A stretch of DNA of 64,000 bases. Source: Beroe forskalii. Lineage: Eukaryota > Ctenophora > Nuda > Beroida > Beroidae. This document shows, piece by piece, positions 32,289-43,917 of this stretch. The translations under genes were made by a program, and so were the position numbers. The notes under the pieces are model-generated. The model was not told the origin of the DNA. It was given only the letters and a program-made list of their open reading frames with translations, and searched no databases. The DNA is taken from NCBI GenBank assembly GCA_011033025.1, contig WFMF01000196.1, forward strand, positions 186,001 through 250,000. Direction: 5' to 3'. Every line of letters begins with the position of its first letter. Within the stretch, counting starts at the first letter, position 1.

Positions 32289-32295
32289 GCTTGCA

Positions 32296-34501
32296 TTGGA
32301 ACTGCGGAAGTTTTCATATTGATTTAATGATAAGATTCACTAAAAGAAAAACAGAGATCTTGTAATTGTATAGCAATACGTAATATTCCATAATTAACAA
32401 AACACACGGATAAAAATATCTTCTGATAACAGGGGTAGTAATTATAAAGAAGTAGTACATCAGCCAATGAAATCGAAATCTATTAAGATTGCACGATACT
32501 CACACTGATTGAAATAATGATCGAAATAACAATACTTATCGAAGCTAAATTTAACATCTGAGAAGTAACTGTAAGAGAATCAGGATGATTCTGAAATTTC
32601 TACGAGAGCACTATTTTCATGTACGTGATACTCATTCTAGTTAATACAGTATTGCCATGTACGACTACTCACACAGTGCGCGCTACTTACAAATTTCACA
32701 ATGATTCTTGCAGGAACAGTGCCTTTACACAGAGAGAAGGCTATTCATGGCACCGAACATTGAACAATCAATCCCCATATTCGCACTATGCGACTGAAAG
32801 CATTATCCCTAAATACTAAACATTATCCCTAAATATTAAACATTACTTACTCAATTTTGAGCGCTTGCTACCTTTCCATATTTTTTGCATTACCAAAACT
32901 CCGCAATTATGGCCCATATAAATATCCGCCGTTTAACTTAAATGAATATGAATATATAAATTAAAAGTAATAAGATTAAATTTGTAAGATTGATGATAAC
33001 ACTAAAAGCTAATACTAGAATACTGATAACTCGATCAAAATTTAATCGGCCTCACATAAATATTTCAAAATCAGGATCCTTCATAAAAACAAGCATAATC
33101 TGAGTTAACAAAATCTATATCAAGAACAGGAAAACAAGAATTGTATCTAATGCAATAAGTTGTGATACCATTGCCAGCCAACAAATTAAGGATTACAACA
33201 TTCAATTCCAAATCTATGATATATCTGCGAGGCTATCGACTACACTCAGTTCGAACAACAACTATTCATAATCATTCATTACTACTGCTCCATCGACTCA
33301 TGCAATTTTCCTGTTTTGACAGTCCTACTGTTCAACAGTTCATGCGCTTCCAAAGAAAACAGAGACAAACTACAGAGCCAAAAGTGAAAAGGTGATCGGC
33401 CGTTGAGAGAATCAGATCAAACTCAAAGAGCAGTCGCAATGATCCACAAATAATAGTGAGCAGCATGTCTAATGTTAGCTCTAGCAAGATATTTGAGTGA
33501 AACATCATAACAGGGGCATGCCGAACACCTAAGTGCACAGCTTTTTAACAATAACAGCCGGTGAGCCGCGGACGATTAAGCAGCGCCTGCGCATGGAATT
33601 GGAAAAACCGTGCACGTAGGACTAGGAGTTCGAAATCTATTAAATATCGTATATCTAATTCTATCATACACTCATACTTTTTGATCTAATGACCTATGAG
33701 TACACATTCAGCAGCTACACTCTACAGTGAAAGGTATAAACTATAACACTAACAGTGACAGTTCGAATAGCAGTTTTTGTGCGCGGCGTAAGTTTGCGCG
33801 GCGTACAGACATGTATGCCGCGCACACAGGAATAAAGTTGTAACTGTCACCGTAATCAATAAACATGATCGCATATACTAGGTATAGAACATCTGATATG
33901 TAATAAGTATGAAATGTAAAAATAATTTCAATTCGCATTGCAAAACAAATTACAAATATTAAAACAAATATTCCTATTAGATTAAAGTTACCAGGCAATT
34001 TTTTCGGCCAAATATCGAGAATCGGGATAGAATTAGATTAAACTAAATACTGTTAAAACTAATGTTCTGCTTTAATACTGTTAAATACGTAAGATTATAA
34101 TTAAACGTAAAATAAAACCTTTTCAGTGATTCCTCAAAAATAAAGAGTGCCATTGTAACAACCAAAAACGAAATCAGGAATAGTCTAATGTCATAACAGT
34201 ATTATGGACAATTCCCATCTCATAAGGACCGATACCAATCACCAGGGACCATTGAAGTAAACCCAACAAGTGAACAAGGGGTCAAGTCGTCAATAGAGGA
34301 GGCCAGGAGAGCAGAGATCGCTAGAGTCAGTAGTGATCGCTAGCTGTTCGATAGTAAACAAGGATCACTATGGGTCATTATCTGGATAAGGCCAATGTCC
34401 ATCAGTGATAACACATATCTGATAAAGATGATGATAATTCTGATACTCATCGGTTTGTAGGTTTGGTTGTAATGTTCCATGGAGTTCATAGAATTAGATC
34501 C
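32296..34501. other. AT-rich spacer with one small inverted repeat
   Basis: No supported gene. Around 33,750-33,860 an inverted pair (CTAACAGTGACAGTT and AACTGTCACCG) encloses a GC-rich stem (GTGCGCGGCGTA / TGCCGCGCACA), probably another MITE remnant. Confidence 0.5.
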
Positions 34502-37500
34502 CTACCACACTCCAGGTACTACGTTGTACTTCACCATCTGAAACGTGCAGTTGTCAAATTTGTAGAGTAACAACATCAGGGTTACATGAATTGAGCAATG
34601 TATACACTGTACAGACCTTCTCTCCGGTTAAAAGTTGAATGTGGTACCAGCGAAATTTGACAAAGATGGCAGACTAACAGCCTATTAACAGTGTATTAGC
34701 TTGCCCGTAAGATCCCTAAATAGTCTTGAAATTGATAAATCATCACGCTGGATGATGGTCAATTCGTGTGCTGATTTGCCACAATAAAATAGAGCTATTG
34801 GACCAGCTAATACGCCGCTGATGGTAGTTTGGCAGTGAGACATACCTCTTGGTAGGACTTCCAAGCCCGGACCCCGTAGAAGGCAGGAGAGAGGCGGTTG
34901 TAGGATAGCACTCTCTTGACGGAGTGGATCAAGTGTACCAGGGAGGGAAGGAATACTAGCGGCCCGTCCAGACCTGCGGGAAGATATAGAGTCAGTAATA
35001 TGCCGTATGTTTAGCAGTGTGGGTCCTGAAATGATAAGTGACGAATATTCATTTATCAAAAGCATGGCATGGCTCGACTAATCAGTACACAGAGTACACA
35101 CGAGCCTGTGAACTGATTGCTATTTATTCATAAATATTACGCATACCTTACGAGACATATTTAAAAGGTACGAAATTTGGGGATTTTACGAAAAAATCCC
35201 CATATTTTCGTTCCCCCAAAATTTCGATCCCCAAAATTATTTCCCCCAAATTAGTTAATTGTGATTTGACTAACAGTGCATAAAATATGGAATTCCCAGA
35301 CAAATTTCAATAAGTATATCAGTGCAGAAGAGTTAAAAATATCTTAAATGCAGTAATTCCTAATAAAACCTTCTACACTCGACTCGATAAAAGGGATCTT
35401 GTACTGGAAATTCTACTACTTCGATCACCTCAGTGATATTGGCCTTTCTGAAGTTCTGATTTATTCCCAAAATTCAAAAGTCACATTATTTTTTTTCGAA
35501 TTTGAAAAAAGGCGAAAATCCCCTTATTTAATTTGGGGTGCATGAAATTTGGGGATTTTGAAAAATCCCCATATTTTCGAACCCCCAAAATTTCGATCCC
35601 CGGAATTATTGTCCCATGTTATTTTGTCTTGTAAGGTAATACTAAATCGTCTGCTTCTGTTGCCTGTAAGCAGTAACGTACCGCAGGCGAGGGCAATAGA
35701 AGCGAGGGCCATCAGTTCCCCGGTGATGAAGGGATACCGCATACTGCTCCAGAGGCCTGACACCGGAATCTTCTCATCCCCCACTGCTGCTATCGTCGTC
35801 AGACACGCGTTTATTGGGTGCTTCTCACCTTAGTAATAGTACACTTTATTTTCCAACTACCCCTGGCCCTGCACTCGTGGCTTGAGCGTGCCCGAGCCGA
35901 ATAACCACGTGACTAGCGCACGTGATGCTCTCTCATCCAGTCACAGGATATCCTGCTGAGCACCGCGTGCTTGTAAAGCAAGCACCAGAACTTGTATCGG
36001 ATAGCAAGCCGTTAAATAACTTTTCGGTGAATCGATATCTCACTGCTCACGGCTGGAACAATGCCAAAGAGGTGCAGCAGTCCGAAGGGAGAAGCGTGCG
36101 GTATGCAACTATGTAGGTCTTGCACGGAAAATAGGTGATTTAACGTGATCAACTCGCTATTCGAAACAAGAAATCTGACGTAATTTTTACTTTCTAAGCT
36201 GAATTTATGCGAGAGATAACCCAAGTAGTCAGTTACCTTGCTTGGTTAAATAGGCATAGGTAGTTGTTACATTTGTCAAAAATTTAGCCGAAATTCTTAT
36301 TTCATATTTCAAATTAAGGAAAATCGAAATGTTTTATGAAATCAAAACAAAATTCACGCTTTCGAAAATTTTTCCTGATTTTGACTTTTGAGACATAATC
36401 TCACGAAAAATTATAATTATCCCTGCGCTTTGAAAAATTCGTACATTCGTCACCGTTTAAAAATTCGTTACGTGCGTATAGTACTGTGTAACAACTATGT
36501 AAATAAGTGCGTCACTTAATTCGTGCGACCTGTGCACTAATAACTAATTAGCAGGAGTTTTTAATGAACAGAAATTCCAAAAACGCATTTCCAAAATCTC
36601 ATTGATAAGTTCTAAGTACTGAGGTAACCTGTTATAGACAATAGAGTATAGACCTACAACAAAGTTCAAATTAAAGATGATTCTACTTCCTTCGATATAG
36701 ATCTGTGAGGCATGTCTGTTGCGTATTGCAGCTGCTCCTTCAGCCGTAAGATATCTCAGGGTATCTCACCGTATCTATTACACTGTGTCACGTGCGATGA
36801 TGATGCGTATCACGTGATCTAGCCTACCACCAATAGATGTGCCGCGAAAAGGTCACGAAATTATTACGTACAATCACAGGACAGTACCATGTGGGCACAT
36901 GAATGAACTGCTATTGGTTAAGAGTTGTTGCGTGTTGGAAAATAAGAGCGTTATTGGTCGGCTGATATCATCTCGTGGCTTCGCCACTCGATGATATCAG
37001 CCGACCAATAACTACTCTTATATACGTGAATATTTTACAATCATAATGTTTTATTTACTTAATTCAGTGATACATCATATATTCTGCAGAAGAAAGATGC
37101 CTAGATTCACATCTACTTTATGGCTAGGCTTCTTTTGAAAACTCGCGTCTCGTAGGATTGAACCTCACAATTTGTACACTCATGAGGCACACTCAATAGC
37201 TGTATAACAGGTAGTTATTTGTACCTATTATGAGGTAGTGTCCCTGCAGTGTGGTGACCGTATACAGCACCAATCCCAGAGCGTATGTTCCACAGAGCAG
37301 CACCACCACACCACAGGTGGAGTAGAATGACGTATTGTCCTCTGATTGGTTCAATGTCGACGTAACTCCTTCTGATTGGCGAAGAAGGGATGAAGCCCAA
37401 AAACCAAAAAAACCCAAAAAAACCTTAAAACCCAAAAAAAAACCTAGCCCAAGAATCGGAAAAGTAGGGTGGGCCTTGGTTTTTTGGTATTTTTGGTATT

Positions 37501-40500
37501 TTTGGTATTTTTGGTATTTTTGGTTTTTTTGGTATTTTTGGTTTTTTTGGGTTAGGTTTTTTCAAAAATTTTGACTTTTTTCATGCCAATATGGATTGTT
37601 GATGCTATTAATGTGTTGTTATTGATATTACTATAGTTTCAAACAATATTCGTTAGTTTTATCGATGTTTTGGGTGATTTGTGGTGTTTTATATGACATA
37701 ATCAGTACATTAAGGCATTGTTTTGGTGAACTATCAGCAAAGCACTGCTCAAGAGTTGCCGAGGGTCAGCCAGCATGATCAGCAGGGGGTTAATAGTGGT
37801 CAGACTTGAATCACCAGGCCAGGGGGCCACTCAGTGCTGAAATAAGGACATAGGGGCCCTGCAAACTGCCAAGTGAGCTAGTGAACCAGGGGGTTTCTTA
37901 GGGCTCACTGGTTTGCTCATGGCTGATAAAGTTCAGACTAGTGTCATCTGAGATCAACAAGGTGTTTTGGAAAAGTCACCATTTCAAAGGATAGCCAAGG
38001 GTCGCCAGGGAGACAGTCACTTATGATTGTCCAATATCAAGGTAATGGTCAGAAGGAGCCAGGAGTTAGACAAGGTTAAGCAACGGGTCGCCATGCTACT
38101 ATGGGATCAAAAGGCTTTTGAGGGAAGAAGTTGAGTGAGGACAATCAAGACATCAGATAATCACTCATTCAGTTGTTATTAAGGGACAGCCAAGGTTTAG
38201 CATGAAGTCAGCCAATGGTCATGAAGGACCACTATTGCAGTCAGAAGAGGCAAGAAGGTCACTCAGGTTTAACTTCTTGCTAGGGGTAAGTGAAACGTCA
38301 AATAGGTATCAGAAAAGGTCAGTCAAATTTTCTCTGGGGTTGGTAAGGGTTTGCCAAGTGCAGTTTCGCCCTTGATTCACCTACCCTCCAAAGCAAAAAA
38401 GAAATATTTCCTGTGTGCTGGCGGTATATAATATGCAACTTATGTCCATGCTGGAGTGGAGAGAACCTATGCTTTAATGAGCCATGCAGTAGGACATCCA
38501 CATTCAGCCAGGCAAGACTCTTGCCTGGCTGAATGTGGTGGATGTCCTAGCTGCATGGCTCATTAAACAAGGAACTGAAAACCGTAGGGCTCCATACAGG
38601 GCTAGCGCTGCACCTTCTGGTAATAATGTTGCGATGTATATGCCTTTAGTTATAATATGCTCAAAATTAAGGGCCAGAAAAGGTTCTGTAAAGTATCCCC
38701 AGGGGTTAGGGTCACTCAGTCAGGTAGTTTTAGTATATGATTGTCTTGGTTCAGCAGGGAGGAATGTTAGGCCCAAAAAGGTCTTCCAGGACTCAATAAA
38801 GCAGGAGCAATAAAGCTGAGGATCAGCCTAAGTATGTACATAAAATACAATTGACAAGAAGCTCAGATAAGCTCATAACTCTATAATAAGGACCATGTTC
38901 AAACAGCTTTTGATAAACATTTATGTCCTAGAACAGTAATATGACCCCTTAGGCTAAGCTCGATTGGACCTGACCTGGAAAAAGTACCCACCAGACTCCA
39001 GTGTAAGGAGTTAAGGACCAATTTCAGAACGATTAGATGAGTGAAAATATTCAATTATATTCAGTAACTTACACAATTATAGGTCGTTTAGGCTACATAC
39101 CAAGCTCCTGTGGATCTACAGTCATATGGTAGACATCATAAAACAATCGAATTTTAACCTAAAAATCGTTTGGAAAGGTGCTAGAAATTAATAAAGTGTA
39201 ACCCAAAAAAAACCAAAAAAACCCTAAAAAAACCAAAAAAAACCTAGCCCAAGAATCGGAAAAGTAGGGTGGGGCTTGGTTTTTTTGGGCTTCATCCCCC
39301 CCAATCTAAGCACGAACACTATTGAAAGTGAAGAGATGATCTATCTTGTATAAAAGCAGAAGAGGACAAGCAGCTCCTGTTTTCCCTTACCAGGTGCAGT
39401 CAGCAGGTATCTTAGGGGCAGAAGAATTAGAGCAGGCTGCGCACACAGCGACCACAACATGAACCCCACACCGCACTTCTTATCAACGATATCTGGGGAG
39501 ATATTCATGAGTTTTATGATGCTGTAAAACCAATAACCATGCTTACTTCACGCCCACTGCGCGTTTATTGAATTCAAGTCAATGTTTATTATTGATTGGA
39601 TGAAATTAATATTGCCTTTGATTCAATATCCATCAAGGCATTACCTTAATTCCAGTCAATGAACAATGAACAGTGATTGAATTCCAGGCAGCACACAGGG
39701 ACTGGACCCCGAAGAATATGCGTTGATTGGATTCAAATCAATGTAGTATGTACCCTTATTGACATGAACCTCATTCAATGAAGACCAAACTAATAAATTT
39801 GGCAATTACGAATATTTTAGGAATTCTAACGACTCACCAGTGGAGGAAGTATGAGTCTTTTCCAAGCAGATGAGCTTAGCACCCAGGTATGTCACTGTCA
39901 TGCCCAGAACAACGCATGTAGGGTAAGAGAGGGAGCCGGTATTGTACTTATCTATACCTAGAAAGGGTGAAGTTCAGATGTTTGGTAATTTATTCTTGGC
40001 ATGACCATCGATTTTATGAAAAAGAACTAGCAGAATATTTTTATTTTTCTAATACCCTGAACGACAGAAGGATTATTAGCAAAAGCTTTATTGAAGTTGA
40101 TAAATTACTTAAAACTAGTGAATTAGTGAAATGTGACAACGGCTACCCACCAGCTTGCGTACAGAACAGGAGTGGACAGAGTAAGCCGAGTCTGATGCAG
40201 AAGAACTTGAGGTCGAAAGCAGGGAGGGGTCCTAGTTTGAAGCGGGGATTTGCAGCACCTCCAATCACTTGACTGACAAAGTGGACTGCGGGAGGTCTAT
40301 ATTACTGTAAAATGTTGTAAAGACTCGCACGGCCACAAGCACATGATATTTAATAATAATTGAAAGCTATTATTTTAAAATATCATAAGACTATCTTTTC
40401 AGCTGTAGAGAGCTGGGAGATCAATAGCAAATACTGAAATGTAATAAAAATAAAAGTAAACCAACCAGGGCTGACTCCGAAGAAGTCAGTATTCCAGTTT

Positions 40501-40657
40501 ACTCGCGCCAGGATGAAGATCCCATCCAGAGCACTGCCCAGATTGAAGACAAACCAGAGTGAGAGGTAGGGTATTTCTGAGGGTATCAACAGGTACTTGT
40601 GGTTTATCAACATTCCAGTCACCACTGCAACCACCAGAATCAGCAGACCACTTGCTC
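34502..40657 (-). CDS. Sterol C14/C7-reductase or lamin-B-receptor family membrane protein (5' end missing)
   Basis: Eight phase-consistent exons, 3' to 5': 34502-34537 (stop TAG), 34846-34973, 35682-35828, 37225-37341, 39391-39492, 39838-39957, 40151-40267 and 40466-40657, about 319 residues. Blocks match the ERG24/DHCR7/TM7SF2/LBR family in order: GGAANPR then FDLKFFCIRLGLL; KCGVGFMLW; EKIPVSGLWSSMRYPFITGE then LMALASIALACG; AFYGVRAWKSYQE; MVKYNVVPGVW. These proteins are multi-pass endoplasmic-reticulum/nuclear-envelope membrane proteins that reduce sterol double bonds. The match is weak at signature positions. The usual R-H-P-N-Y-x-G-D is RYPFITGE, and the H-R-x2-RDE-x2-C segment before KYG-x2-W is not conserved. 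Loss of catalysis or a changed substrate is possible. N-terminal exons above 40,700 were not found. Introns carry several transposons. Confidence 0.75.
35171..35620. repeat. Direct repeat of ~75 bp flanking 300 bp
   Basis: AAATTTGGGGATTTT, then AAATCCCCATATTTTCG and CCCCCAAAATTTCGATCCCC occur at about 35,169-35,250 and 35,541-35,615. The spacer has no coding capacity. It could be two solo ends of an element or a simple duplication, inside a sterol-reductase-like gene intron. Confidence 0.75.
35845..37017. mobile_element. 1.17-kb non-autonomous element, copy A
   Basis: About 97% identical by eye to 46,750-47,920, with sharp ends at TTTATTTTCCAACTACCCC and AATAACTACTC. A near-terminal inverted pair TTATTTTCCAAC / GTTGGAAAATAA and a strong hairpin close to the right end (ATTGGTCGGCTGATATCATC arms, GTGGCTTCGCCAC loop stem) are present. 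No clear target duplication and no transposase. It lies 16 bp upstream of the acceptor of the 35682-35828 exon. Confidence 0.9.
37387..39298. mobile_element. Probable 1.9-kb element with GGGATGAAGCCCAAAAA ends
   Basis: GGGATGAAGCCCAAAAA at 37,387 is mirrored at 39,298. Both ends carry AACCTAGCCCAAGAATCGGA and AAAGTAGGGTGGG in the same orientation within poly-A/C-rich sequence. A TTTTTGGTA microsatellite lies at 37,480-37,550. The interior is non-coding. A third terminus is at about 940-1005. The boundaries are a proposal. Confidence 0.55.
38473..38567. repeat. 95-bp near-perfect cruciform
   Basis: Left arm TTTAATGAGCCATGCAG, TAGGACATCCA, CATTCAGCCAGGCAAGA is followed after one base by its reverse complement with only a 1-nt and a 3-nt insertion. 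Arms are about 46 bp with essentially no loop, so it should extrude as a cruciform or be a young foldback. Confidence 0.9.
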
Positions 40658-41107
40658 CTGAAGATACATGAGTTGAGATCCTTTACATTTTTCAAACACA
40701 AGAAAATATTTTATTGTATCTATAATAACGAATTTTCGTGCCCTACACACTCGATCAAAAGATTTTCTTTAAACTTCTCCAGTTGGGTTCTGTGTAAAAG
40801 CAGAACCCCCACATCAAACAACAGGCTAAATTACTTTGAGGTGCGCCTCAGATTCGTATGCGATACATCAAATAGGCAGAGTCCGTGTCCCAAAGAGATT
40901 TCTTTAACACATGCTCTGTGACATAAACCCCTCGGAATCCGTGCTATACGCTTGCTAGGGCCTTACTAGTTAGGGTCTTTGAGGTCTATTATATTCATTT
41001 CTCATAACAGCTACGTTTTTGTTCTCAAATCCATGCATTATGTCATTGTCAAGTATGTGCCATGCAATGGAGTCATGGATAATGAGTAACATCTTACTAC
41101 TTATAAT

Positions 41108-41403
41108 TCTTCCTCATATATAAATAAATAAATAAATAAATAAATATATATCTGTCTGTCCGGTCTTCCTTATATATAGCCACAGACCTCTCTGACACCA
41201 CTCAGTACCCAATCAAGCATACCGATGATCGGAATGTTCATACGAAAGTACCAGTGACGTTTGACACCACCAGGTATATAGACATCACTTAGAGGAGTGG
41301 GCACACCCGATTAAAATAGACCTCATCACTGATAAGAACTACGGTACGAATTGCTGGAGCGAAAAAATGGTGAACGGTGGCCGGAGGCCACGGGCCCTGC
41401 TAG
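41108..41403 (+). mobile_element. Helitron-like non-autonomous element
   Basis: Begins TCTTCCTCATATATAAATAA. It ends with a hairpin GTGGCCGGAGGCCAC, GGGCCCTG and the terminal CTAG, followed by T in flanking DNA. A 5' TC, a 3' subterminal hairpin and CTRR are Helitron hallmarks. No Rep/helicase is present at 296 bp. Confidence 0.75.
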
Positions 41404-42265
41404 TTCTCACAATTTCACATTTTCACAATTGTGTCCCCTTTAAGTATTCTTTACATTATAATTTTACGTGAGCATTATTCAGTACGTGAGCATTATTGAT
41501 ATTCCTCCTCTATTCTTTAGCGCCTTTTGTAGTTAATTGTAGTTTGGATCTTCAGGAGATTCATCCGTTAAAATATTTTTTGTTGATTTTGAACAGCTCA
41601 CATGATGCGGAGTGCAGTCGGTTAGTGGCATCGATCAATTTATTTTCGAGCTTTCGATCCTTATTAAATTAAATTTTAATTTATAATTTTGCCACAAAAT
41701 TTGACTGCTTTCTGAGGATCTTTGAGTAAAGAACTTAAGTTTTTTCAAACTGAAGATGTTTGCTTGTAACATCGAAACGTTTTTTAGCCTCCTCAAAAAG
41801 CAGTTTAACTTTGTCACAAAAGTCTATTTTGATTTCCAATGTCAATGCACTAAAATAAGACGTTTTAAGGTCCTGCAGCTCAAAAATACGAATACCATGA
41901 GGCTTCATAAGTGCAGCAAATCATATTAAAGCTATGAGCTATCACATTTCGTGATGGTTTGACTGTAAAAATTCTTGCTATATTATTATTCTGTTTTTTA
42001 ATATTGTAGTCATGATCTAACTGAAAGATCGAAAAATTCAATGACATCAATTTTCTAACCTTGCTCCAGGCTCCTAGTTCAAATTAGTAGTAAAAAGGTC
42101 ATCAATAAGCATTGCACAATGACCGTCAATATATTTTGATGCTTGTGAATGACAACTATTATAATTAGAATTCATATTCAATTCTCTCCGAGTCTGTTTA
42201 TTGTTAGTCCAGTTCGAGGATTCAAATGCTACTCCGTCGTCTTATGTTGTTCGTATTTAGAATGT

Positions 42266-42410
42266 GGGCAGTATCCAAGTTGCCCGACACACTTAGTGGA
42301 ATTCCACTATCGAGTTAGTGGAATTCCACTATCGACTTAGTAGACTTCCATTAAGAGATAGTGGAATTCCACTACGAGTTAATAGACGTCCACTATCTCT
42401 GATGAGACTT
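42266..42410. mobile_element. MITE fragment with GGCAGTATCCAAG terminus
   Basis: Starts GGCAGTATCCAAGTTGCCCGAC, the same terminus as the 24,767 element, followed by several copies of AGTGGAATTCCACTATC (a palindromic unit). The opposite terminus was not found. Confidence 0.55.
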
Positions 42411-42633
42411 TTGATTGAGAGAAAGTTGACTCAAATGGTAGCTGAATTCCAAAACAATTAGATCAAAATATAGTATTATCACACAATCTGTTATATCAAA
42501 ATATCACTGATAAAATTGCTGGTAAAATTTAACTGGTAAAATTAAACTGATAAATTAAATTATGGTCCCTGCCTTCTCTTGTCGTCCGCGGCAGCAGCAT
42601 TCCCATCCTCCAGAAGACTGACTCTGCAGTTCA

Positions 42634-42858
42634 TCAGAAGGTTAGCAGGGTCAGATTCTGCTGCTGCAGACTGTCGTACTCATCGCTGTTCACGATCTTC
42701 ATCTCCGCTATCGGCCTCCACTTGTAGAAGGTTGATTTGCAGGAGCCAGTGCCCTGGATGGCGTCTTTGACAGGAACCCCGTTCTTGACCTGTCTGATCA
42801 CCTCAGCGTAGTCATCATGGATCCGCTGTGCCGTCAGGTGCGCTTCCTCCTCTTCTTA
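42634..42858 (-). CDS. Helix-turn-helix-like C-terminal exon
   Basis: The minus strand encodes about 70 residues ending in TGA at 42,634: EEEAHLTAQRIHDDYAEVIR, QVKNGVPVKDAI, GSCKSTFYKWRPIAEMKIVN, SDEYDSLQQQNL. A short helix, turn and STFYKWR recognition-like helix followed by IAEMKIV resembles a small domain found in many invertebrate proteins related to transposon or homeodomain-like HTHs. Codon use is GC-rich and coding-like. No in-frame start exists, so it should be a last exon. The acceptor near 42,858 (TTATAAG) is weak, and no upstream exon was identified. Confidence 0.5.
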
Positions 42859-43209
42859 TAAGGTAAATTGGTATTTCCAAAACTCATGAAATTAACGTAA
42901 ATAAACTTTGGCAATTTATTAATATTGGCAAATGCTTTCTATTTTACATGTTTACATTTGATCCAAAACTCTAGCATAAGATCCTGATGAATGGAAGAGT
43001 GCTATGGTGACCTACTCAGTGAACGTCCAACTCCTGACCTTGGGTTTGTAAAGGTGAGTGTTGATTGTGGCTATATTGCAAGTTTTACTTTCTTATGATA
43101 AGTATTAAGTATTCATCAGAAATGGTATATGCTTGAATGGACAATGGACAAACTATGAACTATCTTAAAATTAACACCGTAATTTTCAGAAATCAAGAAA
43201 ATATACAAT

Positions 43210-43917
43210 CCTGGTTCAGCAATGGAATTCAATGATATAAGCCAACCCTCTCAAAGAAGACCCATTGCAAACAGAAAGCCTTCAACTAACAAAACCTACA
43301 AAATAGGAAAAGTAAGAAACGTCAGGGAAGAACTAATTATGTTAGATTTCTTGAGCCAATGTTGGAAAAGTCACATCAGGATAGACAAACAGTTTGCCAG
43401 AAACCCTTTGACGTTCCCAGAAAGGCACAGAAATGAAAAGAAGCTTCCAAGAATTATCAATATGCATTCAAAGGAAGAACATAAAAAGTTATAAGCCAAA
43501 GATGTCGGATGCACACCTAAGAGAGCAAACTTTGTTGCATTCGAATTCCTCTAAAGCTAAATCATATAGAAGACTGCATTTTTTTATCAAAAGGGCAGGC
43601 CAGACAGAATAGATGTGTGCCTGACAGCAACATTCCTCCCTGAAGTGGATATTACTCGAAAAAAGAAACTCAGGGAGAAATCGTTGGATCCAGGTAACGC
43701 AGTGATTCAAAATGAAGATCCGTTTGCTTTTGTTACTGTCTTAGACGAGCTTAAGTTTATCAATCCATCAGAGGCTTGTCTTAGAATTTCTACAGAACTT
43801 AAGGAAGCAAATAAAAAGCTAAAGATATTTGAAGAAAAATGGGCCCACAGAAAATCTGAGTTTTTAAGCCAGAGTCATTGCTATAAGAAGATACGATTAT
43901 CAATCAAGAACTGAAAT
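43210..43917 (+). pseudogene. Frameshifted coding remnant
   Basis: Three consecutive open segments in different frames: 43,222-43,494 (MEFNDISQPSQRRPIANRKP ... NMHSKEEHKKL), about 43,494-43,605 (MSDAHLREQTLLHSNSSKAK) and about 43,594-43,914 (RIDVCLTATFLPEVDITRKK ... EEKWAHRKSEF). Composition is protein-like (Lys/Glu/Asn-rich) but no domain is recognised. The tight frame changes without splice signals suggest a decayed, perhaps retroposed, gene. A poorly resolved multi-exon gene is the alternative. Confidence 0.35.

Noticed and set aside
36012..36224. 70-codon frame present in both copies of the 1.17-kb element
   Set aside because: Shared only because the element is duplicated. Too short, no domain, not transposase-like.
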